A stretch of 64,000 bases of DNA from Pagrus major. Taxonomy: Eukaryota; Chordata; Actinopteri; Spariformes; Sparidae. Below the pieces are notes generated by a model. The model did no database searches. It saw only the letters and a program-made list of their open reading frames with translations, and was not told the origin of the DNA. The stretch covers positions 29,818,551 to 29,882,550 of the forward strand of contig NC_133230.1 in the NCBI RefSeq assembly GCF_040436345.1. Direction: 5' to 3'. Positions within the stretch are counted from its first letter, which is position 1; the number at the start of each line of letters is the position of its first letter. This document shows, piece after piece, positions 14,025-26,199 of the stretch. Position numbers and translations under genes: made by a program.

Positions 14025-16340
14025 ATTATATATATATATAAGCTATGGGGAAAAAGCACCTTTTTAATGTTAAAAGTAGACTGTCAGTTTGATTTTGGAG
14101 ATGCCCTCTGCTTTAACAGCCTGGGTTAAAACTTTGAAATCAAATCAGAGGGTTTTGCTGTTTACCAACAGACATAACCAGTGTATGGGCTAATTAGCCT
14201 ACTAGCAAAATGATTGAAAGCCTGCCAATTGAATAGGTCTGTAGTACAGGATAGCCTTTTCTGGGATATTGCGTCTGACAAGTACATGACTGAATAAGTC
14301 AACATGAAAATGATTACAAGTCATGCAAGTTCTTATAATGACCACAAGGTGCCAGTATTACATGACTTTATGTCTGTACATGGGTAATATTTCTTTTGGG
14401 AGATTTTTACGACAGGTTGGCTGGTTTCAGACCTCTTAATCACCTCCAACGTCTGCTTGGTGACTTAAATGTGGTTACAGTGATAAACAAAAAAGAAAAT
14501 TCACTTAGATAATCAGGCTAGTTGATGAAGTTGTTCCAAAAGTAGATATAATGCTGCTGTATTAGTTCAGAAGTGTTTTCAAAAACATACTTAAAACAAG
14601 CCACACTGTTCGTTATGATTTGTAGTTCTCTTGACATGCACATCAGCCATTTCATGAAGGACATTTTGACATCGAATAGCAGAGAAAGAACTGGTGTAAA
14701 ATGAAAAAAAAAGAAATGGCTGAATTTCATTTAGTTTCAAGGTCCTGGTTAGTGGATAACTGCTTATTGAGACACCTGAATGGAACAGAGCCACGTAAAT
14801 GTTTTTATTACCACCCAGGCTTTTCCCACAATGAGAAGTCGAAGTGTCGTCTGTGTAAAACATCTGTAATATTGTATCAGTTATTATCTTGGAATCACAG
14901 CCACACAAACAACTCTTTATTGCCAATTGAACTCAGATGATCACCAACCATCTATCACCATCGGCTGTCTGCTTACACAGGATTTAAACATGCCCCTTCT
15001 TGAGTATCTTGACGTATCCTGCTGTTGTGGCGGCTATGCTTCTTTCCCTAAAGCCGGTGTGTTTTTATCTTCCTGGGCTCTTGGCATATGTTAAAACTAC
15101 TGTTGAATTCTTGCCAGAAGGTAACTTCTATTGGGTGAGATAACTATCTATTGATGTGATAAATTTCAGTCTGCCCCGAGGACTTTTCAGGCTGATACTA
15201 AGATATATGTTGCAAACTGTTGTAGTAAAAAAGGTAACATCACAGTTCCGAACATGTCTGACTGGCAGACTGCATGTCTCCGGCTGTAAACTGACCTGTA
15301 ATCCTGATTAATTACACTGATAGAAGATAAAACATTAAAATACCTAACGCGGTGAGGTTAGATCAGGAGAGATACTGCAGCAGGGAGAAGGTACTGTTCA
15401 CTTGATATATATTAATATGCAGTTACAAAGCATAGACGACAGGCAGGTTTATCTTGTGGAGCCATCACATACACGTTAATTCTTTTAAGATTTTTAAAGA
15501 GTTGTCACCAATTACTCACTTTCAGGCTCCTTGTTTCTATGGAAAAACTCGATTATTGACATTCATTGTTATTTATCTAGTAATTTTCTTCTTGTCTGGG
15601 CTTAAATTAAACCTATTTTGCTTCACAGGGAACCCTTTAACTGGCAGTTTGCCTTGAAAGAATCAAAGGTGTCAGATTTGATACAACAGTGGATTTATGC
15701 CGTGTTATTCCCAGTCACTAACCTCGAGCTGATCAGATAAGACTACAAAAATATCAGTCATAAACCAGAGCACTTAATCCACCCAGAGTCAGCTATCAAA
15801 GACCTCCCCTACCCTTCATCAGCGAGACATAAACAACTCGTCTTCGCACACTATCTGTCGAGTACTTCCCCTAAAATTTAGTTAGCGTGGTTCATCAGTA
15901 CAACAGAATATAGTAATAAACTTTGATTCAGTTCAATGCTGGTCAGCCTTTGCCTACACAAAACAATGCCCTGTTGAGGGAGCAACACCCCTATGTTGAC
16001 ACAAGCAGGAGTTCAGTAAAAGGAGACTTGCATGAGAACCCATTTTCAAATCTTCTGCAGTCACAAGGCTCTCCTGCTTGTGTCGCAGCCCTGGGGCTAA
16101 TTGGTTATACTGAGATGCCGGTGATAATAATAAATAAATTCAATTGCTCAATTGTTGGTCCTTATCTCTTGTGTGCACCTACACTAAAACATTCTTTTGG
16201 CTGGCATCTCCTGCTAGACATGCCCCGAGGTTTGATGGTAGTTAATGGTGGCTCATTCTCACGCTCACAACGCCTCCGTCATGAGACCACACGCATTAAA
16301 CCAACAGAGAAACCAACAAGCGTGCAAGATAACTGGATAA
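13345..16340. other. Intergenic between convergent rsrp1 and syf2
   Basis: A 3-kb spacer between two 3' ends. It contains a TA microsatellite (13956-14041). A 450-base stretch open in one frame (15923-16372) lacks an ATG start and matches nothing I know. Otherwise nothing was recognised. Confidence 0.5.
13956..14041. repeat. (TA)n microsatellite
   Basis: Almost uninterrupted TA dinucleotides, broken by one short AAATAAAATT stretch. Confidence 0.95.
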
Positions 16341-16350
16341 TTGTAAGTGG

Positions 16351-16356
16351 TTTATT
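16351..16356 (-). terminator. polyadenylation signal of syf2
   Basis: Minus-strand AATAAA about 290 bases after the syf2 stop codon, the first canonical signal downstream. Confidence 0.5.
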
Positions 16357-16646
16357 TAAAAATAAAGGATAAGAAGAATCATAACAGTGTTGTTTTAACT
16401 TCTAATACTGTACAAAGAACACCACATTCCATATTTTACAGAAAATTTAATTATCTGTCAAACCTCAGCATGATATAAAAGAAAAAAAGAAAAAAACAAA
16501 ACTGCCTTTTTAATACAGAGCCCATTTCAGTATTTTAACACTCTTGGTATGCAGCAAGTCCTGAGAAGAAAAAGATGCACCCAAGACTCCTCAATGAAGA
16601 CAAAAAGCTAGAACAGCGAACATGTCTGCTGAGGTGACTGGACCCA

Positions 16647-19496
16647 CTAGACTGCTGTGCCTCTCTCCAAGTTTTGTTTGATTTCTGCTGTGTATTTTCC
16701 GTAGAAACGCTCCGCCTTCTTGTTGAACTTGGCGTTCCTCTCGTTAATGTAGTCGATGTCTGCGTCGTCATTGTAGGCCCTGCGTCGGCTGTACTTGGCC
16801 CGCTTCTCGATCCTGACAATTGCAAATAAAAGCAGCTTAGGGAGGATTTCATAAACCAGTATGGCCTCTATCCATGGCATATCCAATAACAATAATTGGC
16901 TACAGGCAATAATTTGGGATGGGGGGGGGGATGGGGGGTTGGGGGGCATTTAAATTTGGCAAGGAGTGGCGATGGAAAACCTAACACAGACATACATACT
17001 CAGAGGAAAATACTGTCAATTTGTGAGCTCCCAGTCTTTGATTCACTGTGTCTTCAAAGCATTGTTGTGCGTCATACCCTGGCAGCTGAATCCTTGTCTA
17101 ATGCCCCACAGTTGCATCTCTAACACAAGTCTTAGACTGTTTTAAATATAGAACAGCTCAGAGAAAGACAAGGGGAATCACAGGTGCGAGGGACATCTGC
17201 AGCAAAGACAAAAACGTACTGAAAAACTTCACTCTTTGAAGGAGGGGTCTTTTAAATGTACGGGAAACTAAAGGTACTGTTTGATCCCTGTTTTGTCTTT
17301 AGAATGGCCTCTTTTGTGGCGTTCATAAAGCTTTGCTAACCATTTATCCAGACCCACTCACCACAAGTACAGTATGGACCATTTATCTGACATATGGTCA
17401 TTGACATAGTCTGCCATTGTCTGACCAGGACCCTGAGAAATATTCTGCTTAAAAGATAATCCACAGACTTTGTTGTGAGTAGTATCATGTAGGAATTATT
17501 TTCTTTCTACCGAAATACAACCAGAAACCATATCACCGCACAGAAGGACATGTGCATTTACTCATGGATCGAATCATGTGCAGTGACACGGTTGTTGGGT
17601 GTAGTTCGGAAGATAGACAATAGTTCCTCCATTAAACTGCTCACAACAAGGTCTGTGGATCATCTTGACTAACCAGGTCATGATTTCTAGAAAGAGATAT
17701 TGCTTTTAACTTTTTCAAATGTACTTCTGTCTACCACTATATTTGAGACAAACATTTAGACTGACATTTAGTCAGATCATACACCCCCTGGTTCACACAA
17801 AACTCCCTCCACTTCAAATTGGCAAAAAAGGTCACAAACCCATCGATAAATAATTTAAGTCTGAGATAGTCATATTACCAAACCTATTCGCACACTACGT
17901 TTCTGGTGCGCTAGTGCTGATAAAAACGTTTGCCTGAACCCACTGTCTTTCTGAGAAACATGGAAAAGTTTGGGCTTTAGAATTGCATAAGCAAATCATA
18001 ATTAGCATGGTTGACTCAGCAATGCTGAGCTCACTGCTGCTTTTTTTAAGATAACGGGGGTGGAAAATCTACTAAGGGACATTTTATGTAGGACTAATCG
18101 CCTGCCTTGGGTACAGTTCATTATTGTATCAAAGTTTTCCATCATTAGTGTTTAGCTTGTTAGTCTGGTCAAATGATTCTTGTTACTTCTTAATGGCAAC
18201 AGCCACAGAGAGCGGATATCAAAGAGAAGTCCTTTAGTACTAAGGTTTATCTTAGTGGTGCCCAGTGAGTCAGGCTGATACTTAATGGGCGGGCTGAGAG
18301 CAAGATGAATCAGTGGACAGTCAGGAGAGGGCAGGGCATTGTTCTTCTCCTGCATGTTTGTGAGTGTGACTTACTGTTTCTCAACATCTTCCACCATGCG
18401 GTCAATGCCCTCCTTTGTAGGGACATGGGTGCCGTGTATCAGGCTATTGGATGTGGGGTGGAAGTCCTCACCGCTGTGAAGCACCAGCAAAGGAATTAGA
18501 AATGCATAACCACAGATAACGAGCATTTCAACATGCTTATACTGATTTTTCTATTCCACCATTGTGATTATAGTCCTCCTAATGAGAGAAGATTTGGTTT
18601 CAGGGCATAATGTGCTGGTGCATCCGTCATGGTTCTGCATGCGTCAGCCTTTAAGGATGAAAAACCTGCAGGCAGTGAACTTTTTGTCAGCCTTAGCGTG
18701 CAGGCACTATAAAATTTATTCCAGGAGTTGGCAGTAATATGTCAACACTAACCCCAGGGCTAATCACAAGGTTACAAGTTATTATATAGAAAATGCTTTG
18801 TGCACATGTGATGGCTGAATTCTATGATGATTATGCCAAACAAATTGTTACAATTTATTTTACTTGGCTAAAACTGTCACAGTTACGCTCTTAACAGCAG
18901 AGACATCCTGATGTATAATGGCTCTGTAAGTGGGAATGCACAAAGACATTTCTTCCTATGCTGAATTGTCTGTCTGAACAGTACAGTAGTGTCACAGCAA
19001 AGAAAGATGGGAGAGTGGCTTTACTCACCATTCTTCCCTCTGCTTCTCATAGCTCTCCATGTCTGGTCTGATTTGCTTGGTGAGCCTTTGGTACTGTCGC
19101 AATTGGGCCTCTGCATAACCTGCAGTCCATTGTGTGAGACAGAGAGAATTTTTTTTGTCTGAGTTATAATTGCCGGAACAAACACCAAGCAGGCACGAGG
19201 CTCAGCAACACAACCTGCGGCTGGTTAGGAGGGGGATGAAGAGGCAACTCTCCTCCTCCTTTCCTCTCTTGAAGCCCCTCTGGTGATAATTTTCTCCCCA
19301 GAGGTTTTAATTCAGAAGAGGTTTTGAAGCAACAGATGGCAGCCATATTTAGGAGACACAGCAAGTCTTTTGTCGGTAGATCAAATTGGGATGATTAATA
19401 TCCCAAGGGGTCCTTACATGCAACCAGCTCTATACAATGTTGCTGTATGTATATGTATATGTATATGTATATATATATATAAATATATATTTAATA

Positions 19497-19559
<63 letters not shown>

Positions 19560-19569
19560 ATAATATATA

Positions 19570-19624
<55 letters not shown>

Positions 19625-19634
19625 ATAATATATA

Positions 19635-19675
<41 letters not shown>

Positions 19676-19696
19676 ATAATATATATATTTAATTAT

Positions 19697-19727
<31 letters not shown>

Positions 19728-22700
19728 CATATACATACAGCAACATTGTATAGAGCTGGTTGCATGTAAGGACCCCTTGGGATATTAATCATCCCAATTT
19801 GATCTACCGACAAAAGACTTGCTGTGTCTCCTAAATCAGTGATATATATATATATATATATATATTTAAAAAAAGAAAAACCATCAGTGTATTTTCAATG
19901 TCGGTATGTGTCTTTTTAAACATAGACAATGTACAGTGCATTCAGAAAGTATTCAGACCCCTTCACTTCTTTCACATTCTTTTATGTTGCAGCCTTATGC
20001 TAAAATCGTTTAAATACATTTTCCCCTTCATCAATCTACACTCAGTACACCATAATGACAAAGTGGAAACAGATTTTTTTTAGCAAATTTATTAAAAAGG
20101 AAAAACTGAAATATTACATTGACATAAGTCTTCAGACCCTTTGCTATGACACTTAAAATTTAGCTCAGGTGTATCCTATTTCTCTTGATCATCTTTGAGA
20201 TGTTTCTCCGTGTCCACCTGTGGTAAATTCAATTGAATGGACATGATATGGAAAGGCACACGCCGGTCTATATAAAGGTCTCACAGCTGACAATGCATAT
20301 CAGAGCAAAAACCAAGCCATGAGGTTGAAGGAACTGCCTGCAGAGCTCAGAGACAGGATTCTGTCAAGGCACACAAAAGCTACAAAAAAATTCTGCTGCA
20401 TTGAAGGTCCCAAGAGCACAGTGGCCTCCATAATTCTTAAATGGACGAAGTTTGGAACAACCAGGACTCCCCCCAGAGCTGGCCGTCCGGCCAAACTGAG
20501 CAGTTGGGGGAGAAGGGCCTTGGTAAGAGAGGTGACCAAGAACCGAGGTGACCAAGAACCGAGGTGACCAAGAACCCGAAGGTCACTCTGGCTGAGCTCC
20601 AGAGATCCTGTGTCGAGATGGGAGACACGTCCAGAAGGACAACCATCACTGCAAAACTCCGACGATCTGGGCTTTATGGCAGAGTGGCCAGACAGAAGCC
20701 TCTCCTCAGTGATAGACACATGAACGCCTCTGTTCTGTTTGGCCTCAATTCTAAGCATCATGTCTGGAGGAAACCAAGCACCGCTCAACACCTGTCCCAA
20801 TACCATCCCAACATTGAAGCATGGTGGTGGCAGCATCATGCTTTGGAGGCGTTTTTCAGCAGCAGGGACTGGGAGGCTAGTCAGGGTTGAGGGAAAGCTG
20901 AACAGAGCAAAGTACAGAGATATCCTTAATAAAAACCTGGTCCAGAGCACTCAGGACCTCGGACTGGGCCAAAGGTTCACCTTCCAACACAACAATGACC
21001 CTAAGCACACAGCCAAGACAATGCAGGAGTGGCTTAGGGACAACTCGGTGAATGCCCTTGAGTGGCCCACACAGAACCCTGACTTGAATCCAATCGAACA
21101 TCTCTGGAGAGACCACCGACAGTCCCCATCCAACCTGACAGAGCTTGAGAGGATTCTGCAGAGTTATGGCAGAAAATCCCCAAATCCAGGTGTGCAAAGC
21201 TTATTGCATCATACCCAATACGACTCGATGCTGTAATCGCTGTCAAAGGTGCTTCAACGAAGTACTGAGTAAAGGGGTCTGAATACTTATGTCAGTGTGA
21301 TATTTCAGTTTTTCCTTTTAAATGATTTATGCATAAGGCTGCAACATAAAAAAATGTGAAAAAAGTGAAGGGGTCTGAATACTTTCTGAATGCACTGTAA
21401 CATCCATTCTGTTAATGTACAAACTCAAGTATTCCACAACATCATATGACATACTCTAAGTTCACAATTGCCAACGATGCAAACACTGATAAACGTGGCT
21501 GTCTGTGACACTATTTCCAAAAATCTATTCCTGCTGCTCCCTACATAAACACAGACAATGGAGTTTCTGAGTATTTTCCCCCTGGAAGGAGTTTTCCAAA
21601 AGGTCAGTTTTCAGTGACCTAAAGCATTGTTTAAGTGTTTATGAAAGGCCAAAGTAAAACTTTAAGAAATACAGGGTTAAGAGTGGACAGGGACTTAGAC
21701 AGGTTCTTCTGAGACCAATACCTGATTAAATGATTATATATTTTGAAGATAAATAAAGTAAAAAAAAAAACTAAAAAAAAAAATTGAACAGCCCAACTTG
21801 AATGATACATTATTTACCAATTACATATAAACCAAGTGCAACCAAAGGGTACACTGCAACAATCTATGTCCGTCTGTCACCAACCTGCGAATCCTGTGTC
21901 TGGATTCTTCTTCTTCTTCTTCCTCTCCCACCGCTCTGCATCGTCAGCAGTGATTTCCAACAGTTTCACTCTGTCATAGTCCTCCCCTCTGTCAGCACAA
22001 GCCTAAAAGCCAAATGTTTGTTTTTTAGTAAACACAAAGCAGACCTCAATGCATCAGACTCTTTCATTTGATATTTCATGAGTAAACTTTCCCTGGGTTG
22101 AGTTTGTGGGAATATTCAAAATTCAATGGTGGCTATTTTTAGGTTCTCCAGGAGCACCCACTGAATCATTATCATCATTCTCTTCAAAGGGAGCACTAAC
22201 ATCATGTCTAGGCTGCATATGGGTATCAGACAGCCACAGATATAAGGAAATTACGCAGTGCAGGAGGAGTCAAACAAATCCCCGCCAAATGGAGGTTGAT
22301 GCACTGTGAAGTAGTTTCGCGATCCTTTAGCCATGTACTAAACTAAACTAAGGACAAAGTGTTAACTAAATGTTTCACGCAGTGAATCAATAAACTAACA
22401 CAACACCTTTCTTTAGTGAGTGCAGTTGTACTTAATCAAAACAACTATTTCTATTAAGTGCCCATAATCTTAAGCAAACTTCACCTATCCTTTAATTAAT
22501 CTAATTATCATAATATAATCCAATCATTTTATGGTATTTCAGCTTCGAGTACAAATATGTCAATTTGGGACACAAATTATATTAGAGACAAATATGACAA
22601 GACGACTGAGTCTACAGACGTGCTAGTTTATGACACTGAAACACTGTCTGATCTCTGCTTCAAGTAACCTGTTGTCGCAATCATGACGTCAGACAAACTG

Positions 22701-23845
22701 CTGCACCTGTGTAGAGCCACCCAGTACAGACTACTGAACCAAGACAACTATTTTGCAATTTTTAAGACATGTTCTGCAAGGGTTCAGAGAGGAGGGAACA
22801 AGTCTACTACATCTTAGCTTTCCCGACCCTCAGGTGTGCATAAACTGCAGGTTAGTAACTTCTTTTTGAAATACATATGTGAATGTATTGGTTTATCTGA
22901 TCAGTATTGGCCATGAAAAGCAGTTTTTTTATCAGTTTAAAAAAACTAAAACTTCTTGGGCATCCTTACGATCTGATCAGCGACATGTTATCATCATGCT
23001 GAATATGCACAGCACCATAGAGTTTATGAATATTATACTTAATCACCTTTTTCTTCTGATCTTCAGCAAGCTCCCACTCCAGCCTGGCTTTCTTAGCCTC
23101 CCAGTTGGCGGGGAGTTTCAGTCTCTTGTCCTCCTCCACAACCTCCTGGTGATTGAGTTTGCGTGCTTCATTCTGCAGTAGAAAACAGCACATGTTGACA
23201 TGTTGCAACTGGATGCGAGTGGGTCTATCAGAAATCCACATCCAAACACCTTATTACTTGGACAGACGGTGTATGTGGACACGATGTTGAACTGCTGCTT
23301 GTGTTAAAGGGTGTTTTTCACAGCTGTGTCCACCTTAACACCACGACACAGACTCACGTCTTAGGAATAACAGTAGAAAACAGTGTTTTCTCTCTATAAC
23401 GTAAATGTGAAACAACTCACCCGTTTGAAATGTAACTCTCGAAACTTGCGCAGTCTCGACTCTCTCTTTTGGGACGCTGGCGTTTCAGTTGGTTCCTCTT
23501 CGGTGGCTGTAACAGACTCCTGAAAATAACGCCAGGTAACGTTACCACCATGAAGTACGATTTAAGTATAACATAGACAAGAAAGTCGACTGTATCTGCC
23601 AGACAGCAAAGGGAAGGAGAGAGATGTCCCGAGCTAACATAGCAATATCTAACGTCGGTTAGCTTAGCACAACAACACGAGCTTGTAAACAACACGCAGG
23701 AGACAGAAACACATTCTCCGCCGGCAAAATGAAACATCGCTTTCGTGGCATTAAATTAACAGACAGTGATCTGCCACAACACCAACTAGATTGTGTTATT
23801 TGACATTAAATTCAAGAAAGTACTAACCTCACTACAGGACGCCAT
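16647..23845 (-). CDS. syf2: Pre-mRNA-splicing factor SYF2
   Basis: Seven coding exons on the minus strand: 23828-23845 (ATG at 23845, 18 nt), 23421-23519, 23047-23172, 21885-22002, 19029-19119, 18375-18473 and 16647-16812 (TAG). Phases all agree, giving 238 aa (human 243). SYF2 joins the NineTeen-complex-associated factors of the activated spliceosome in the nucleus. The acidic N-terminus ([14 protein letters not shown]) diverges. From [11 protein letters not shown] onward similarity to human is high: [45 protein letters not shown], and a near-identical last exon ([20 protein letters not shown] ... NLERGTAV). Charged coiled-coil segments dominate. Intron 4 (19120-21884) is swollen by a 490-bp palindrome and a Tc1-like element, both outside splice signals. 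The gene converges with rsrp1. Confidence 0.96.
19347..19836. repeat. 490-bp palindrome with AT-repeat core
   Basis: The unique sequence starting ATTTAGGAGACACAGCAAG at 19347 recurs as an exact reverse complement ending at 19836 (CTTGCTGTGTCTCCTAAAT). Paired positions always sum to 39183. The arms match perfectly for about 135 bases each, including complex sequence with GGGATGATTAATATCCC and a TATG repeat. The centre (about 19483-19700) is (TA)n interspersed with TTAATAAT units. The whole lies in syf2 intron 4. Confidence 0.93.
19934..21397 (+). mobile_element. Tc1/mariner-like DNA transposon, full length but inactive
   Basis: A 1464-bp element between TA target duplications (19932-19933 and 21398-21399). 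Both ends begin CAGTGCATTCAGAAAGTATT and the inverted repeats are nearly identical over the outer 70 bases. A second copy of the direct-repeat word (ACATAAGT.TTCAGACCC) sits inside each end (near 20123 and 21290), the IR/DR layout seen in Sleeping Beauty-type elements. It lies within syf2 intron 4 on the strand opposite to the gene. Confidence 0.95.
20319..21236 (+). pseudogene. Tc1-like transposase pseudogene
   Basis: The reading frame starts [20 protein letters not shown] (helix-turn-helix DNA-binding part) and keeps a GRPAKLS linker. It breaks around 20540-20570, where a GAGGTGACCAAGAACC unit is repeated in tandem, continues in another frame, and shifts back near 20800. The last frame holds [19 protein letters not shown], a block [19 protein letters not shown], and DLNPIEHLW with the final catalytic Glu. 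Counting back 34 intervening residues from that Glu lands on an Asn where the second catalytic Asp of the DD34E triad is expected. Frameshifts plus this substitution make it inactive. Confidence 0.88.
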
Positions 23846-23874
23846 TGCTGTGCTAACGTTACGATAAGAAGAAG

Positions 23875-23890
23875 ACAGGAAGTGTGACGT
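23875..23890 (+). promoter_or_regulatory. ETS word and CRE half-site at the syf2 promoter
   Basis: ACAGGAAGTG (ETS-type) followed by TGACGT (CRE half-site) lies 30-45 bases upstream of the syf2 ATG on the transcribed side. This is a common arrangement at housekeeping promoters. Motif match only. Confidence 0.35.
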
Positions 23891-24006
23891 TCAGACCGGA
23901 TATTACGAAGAAGAAAACGTAAACGTTTAAATTTCATTATTTTGTCATATTAAAAAACAAACAAAACATTAATGTGAATTTGTGACGTCTGTTCTTGAAA
24001 GATACA

Positions 24007-24007
<1 letters not shown>

Positions 24008-24047
<40 letters not shown>
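24008..24047. repeat. (ATT)n microsatellite
   Basis: About 13 perfect ATT units just upstream of syf2. Confidence 0.95.
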
Positions 24048-24048
<1 letters not shown>

Positions 24049-25931
24049 ATTTTTTCTAATCTTGAATACTATTCCTTTCTTTATATTTCAGAAATACATA
24101 AGTGGCACTGACATAACTATTTGCATCAGTAAAAGTAACACCATTTGAATTATGTGAGCTGTATTCTTCCATATGAAAGAAATATATGCATAAAGACAAA
24201 CCTAAGGATTTTGGTATTCTAATATTTGCAGCGGATATTTTGTTAACAATTACAAATCACAACACAAATACATTTAATCTCCAATTATTTACTTTCCTCC
24301 ATCATATATAATAAATTGAGCTTCTGACCTTTATTTTTTATTTTTGTATGACCGTGTGCATAGTTCAGAGCTGCCATTTTATGTCTTACGCTCAATAAGA
24401 AAGTGCAGGAGAAGAAATGAAACCACATGAAAAGGGCCATAATGACAAGGAAGCTACATACACAAAATATTTGAGGGTGGTTAAAATTTTTAAAAAAAAT
24501 CCTTTATCAAAGAGCTGGAGGTTTGATTTGGTTTGGTTGAACAGATGCTATTGTACTGTTGCTTAAAGTGTCTTTCATGGAGTTTAATGTCATCAGAGTC
24601 AATTTATTTTATACCACGTCAAACCTGTTATATAACCACAGAAAATGAATAATTATCTCTAATAATGTTGTATCAGTTGTGTGCACTTTAGATCTTTCTT
24701 ATCATGGCACCGTGGCAAAATAAATTGCAAGGCAACTTCTGTTTTACAGTAATGTCTTTGTGTATAATTTTAAACCAGGCCATCTCACAGCCTTTTGAAG
24801 TTCAAATTCATCGAAAAATACTGCTAGACTAATGGAAATTGGCATGACGTGCACAGACAGTAATTATGAATATGACTGGAGGTAAAACAGTGAGAGGCAT
24901 GAAAGGTCAAGCATAAAGTCATCAGTGTGCCACACAGAGTCTGTTTAGACTCCACTACACTCAACTGTTATCCTTTTTTGCTGCAGCGAAATGAAATCTC
25001 ATTCATATTATCAGTGCATCTTATTTTTGACCATAAAAAACATAAGCATCAATCAGGGCTTTGGAACATAACCTAGGACCTGCAAATATGATTCTACAAT
25101 CTGATCAGAAGACGAAAGTAAACACTTTCAAGAGCCATTTAAGCATGTTTGACTTGCCAAAATGGATGTGCTCCCTGTTTGATTGCATTATACTAATAGA
25201 GCTCTTTCGGAGGATGTAATTAAGTGGAGTTTATAGTCTTAGATTAAAGCATCCTCTAGATCACAGGCAATGTTAATGGAGTGATGCATTTTCGCTGGAA
25301 ACCAGATGGGAGCACATCACAACAGAACAAAACATCATAAGCTACAGTAATGGGCTGGGCTCTACTACTGCCATGCAAAATAGAAAACATCTTCATAATA
25401 AATGACTCTCAAAATGAGTAAGACAGAGACACAGGAAAGTAACTTGAAAAAAGAGAATGAAAGTAACTCGCATTTCCTCTGTATTTCATTCAAATTTAAT
25501 GGCAGAGTGCAGAACAGTTTCAGAGTTGTGTATATGACTTTTAATTTCCCAGACATCAGTACAAAACGAGCGTGAGAGTTTACAATGTGTCTTATGGGTG
25601 TGTTTCTTCAATCGCTGTTAATCTCTTTGTTAATGTCATCCACACATCCTTTACAGTTCTATTGTGTATAAGTATTCTCATGTGTTAACTAAACTCCCCT
25701 CAGGGTGCTTTCACTCACTGCCCTGGAAGCACTGACATGTTTTGTTTGCACAGAGAGCTGGAAAGCAAGAACTTATGTAGGAACAACTGCAACTTCATGT
25801 TTAATGTTAATGTCCTGTATAAACTCAAGGTATAGTGGCTTAGCAACAGTTTTTCAAATAAAAAAAAACTACACAGAACATACATTAGTTGATATAAATC
25901 AGTCAAGAACTGAGTGTGATCTGATGTTAAT

Positions 25932-26199
25932 AATTGCCTCCAGTGATGTCACTCAGTGGCTAAGTTGCACTGTGGGTCATGTAGGCACCAGGTTTTCAAA
26001 AGCAGTCCGCTGGTCCTTATTGCACTCCTATAACACTGTTGGACTCACTGTGGACAGAAAACAAATGATCAAAACTGAAACAGCAGAACCAGAGATATCA
26101 CATTTATTATTCCACACATTGTTCTTTATTTTTAAAATCTGGCACCTACATTACCCCCCAATGCAACTTAGCCACTGAGTGACATCACTGGTGGCAATT
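25932..26199. mobile_element. MITE-like inverted-repeat element
   Basis: A 268-bp unit whose first 37 bases (AATTGCCTCCAGTGATGTCA...) return as reverse complement at the right end with one mismatch. Weaker pairing extends to about 65 bases (GTAGGCACCAGGTTTT against GTAGGTGCCAGATTTT). There is no coding capacity. No clean target-site duplication is visible, so the superfamily is unassigned. Confidence 0.8.

Noticed and set aside
15923..16372. A 149-codon open frame between rsrp1 and syf2
   Set aside because: It has no ATG start, no recognisable domain, and overlaps the predicted syf2 poly(A) signal. Treated as chance or non-coding.
19370..19639. Ile/Tyr-rich open frame
   Set aside because: Pure product of the TA repeat inside the palindrome.
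25705..26178. A 157-codon open frame
   Set aside because: More than half of it lies inside the inverted-repeat element at 25932-26199 and the rest matches nothing known.
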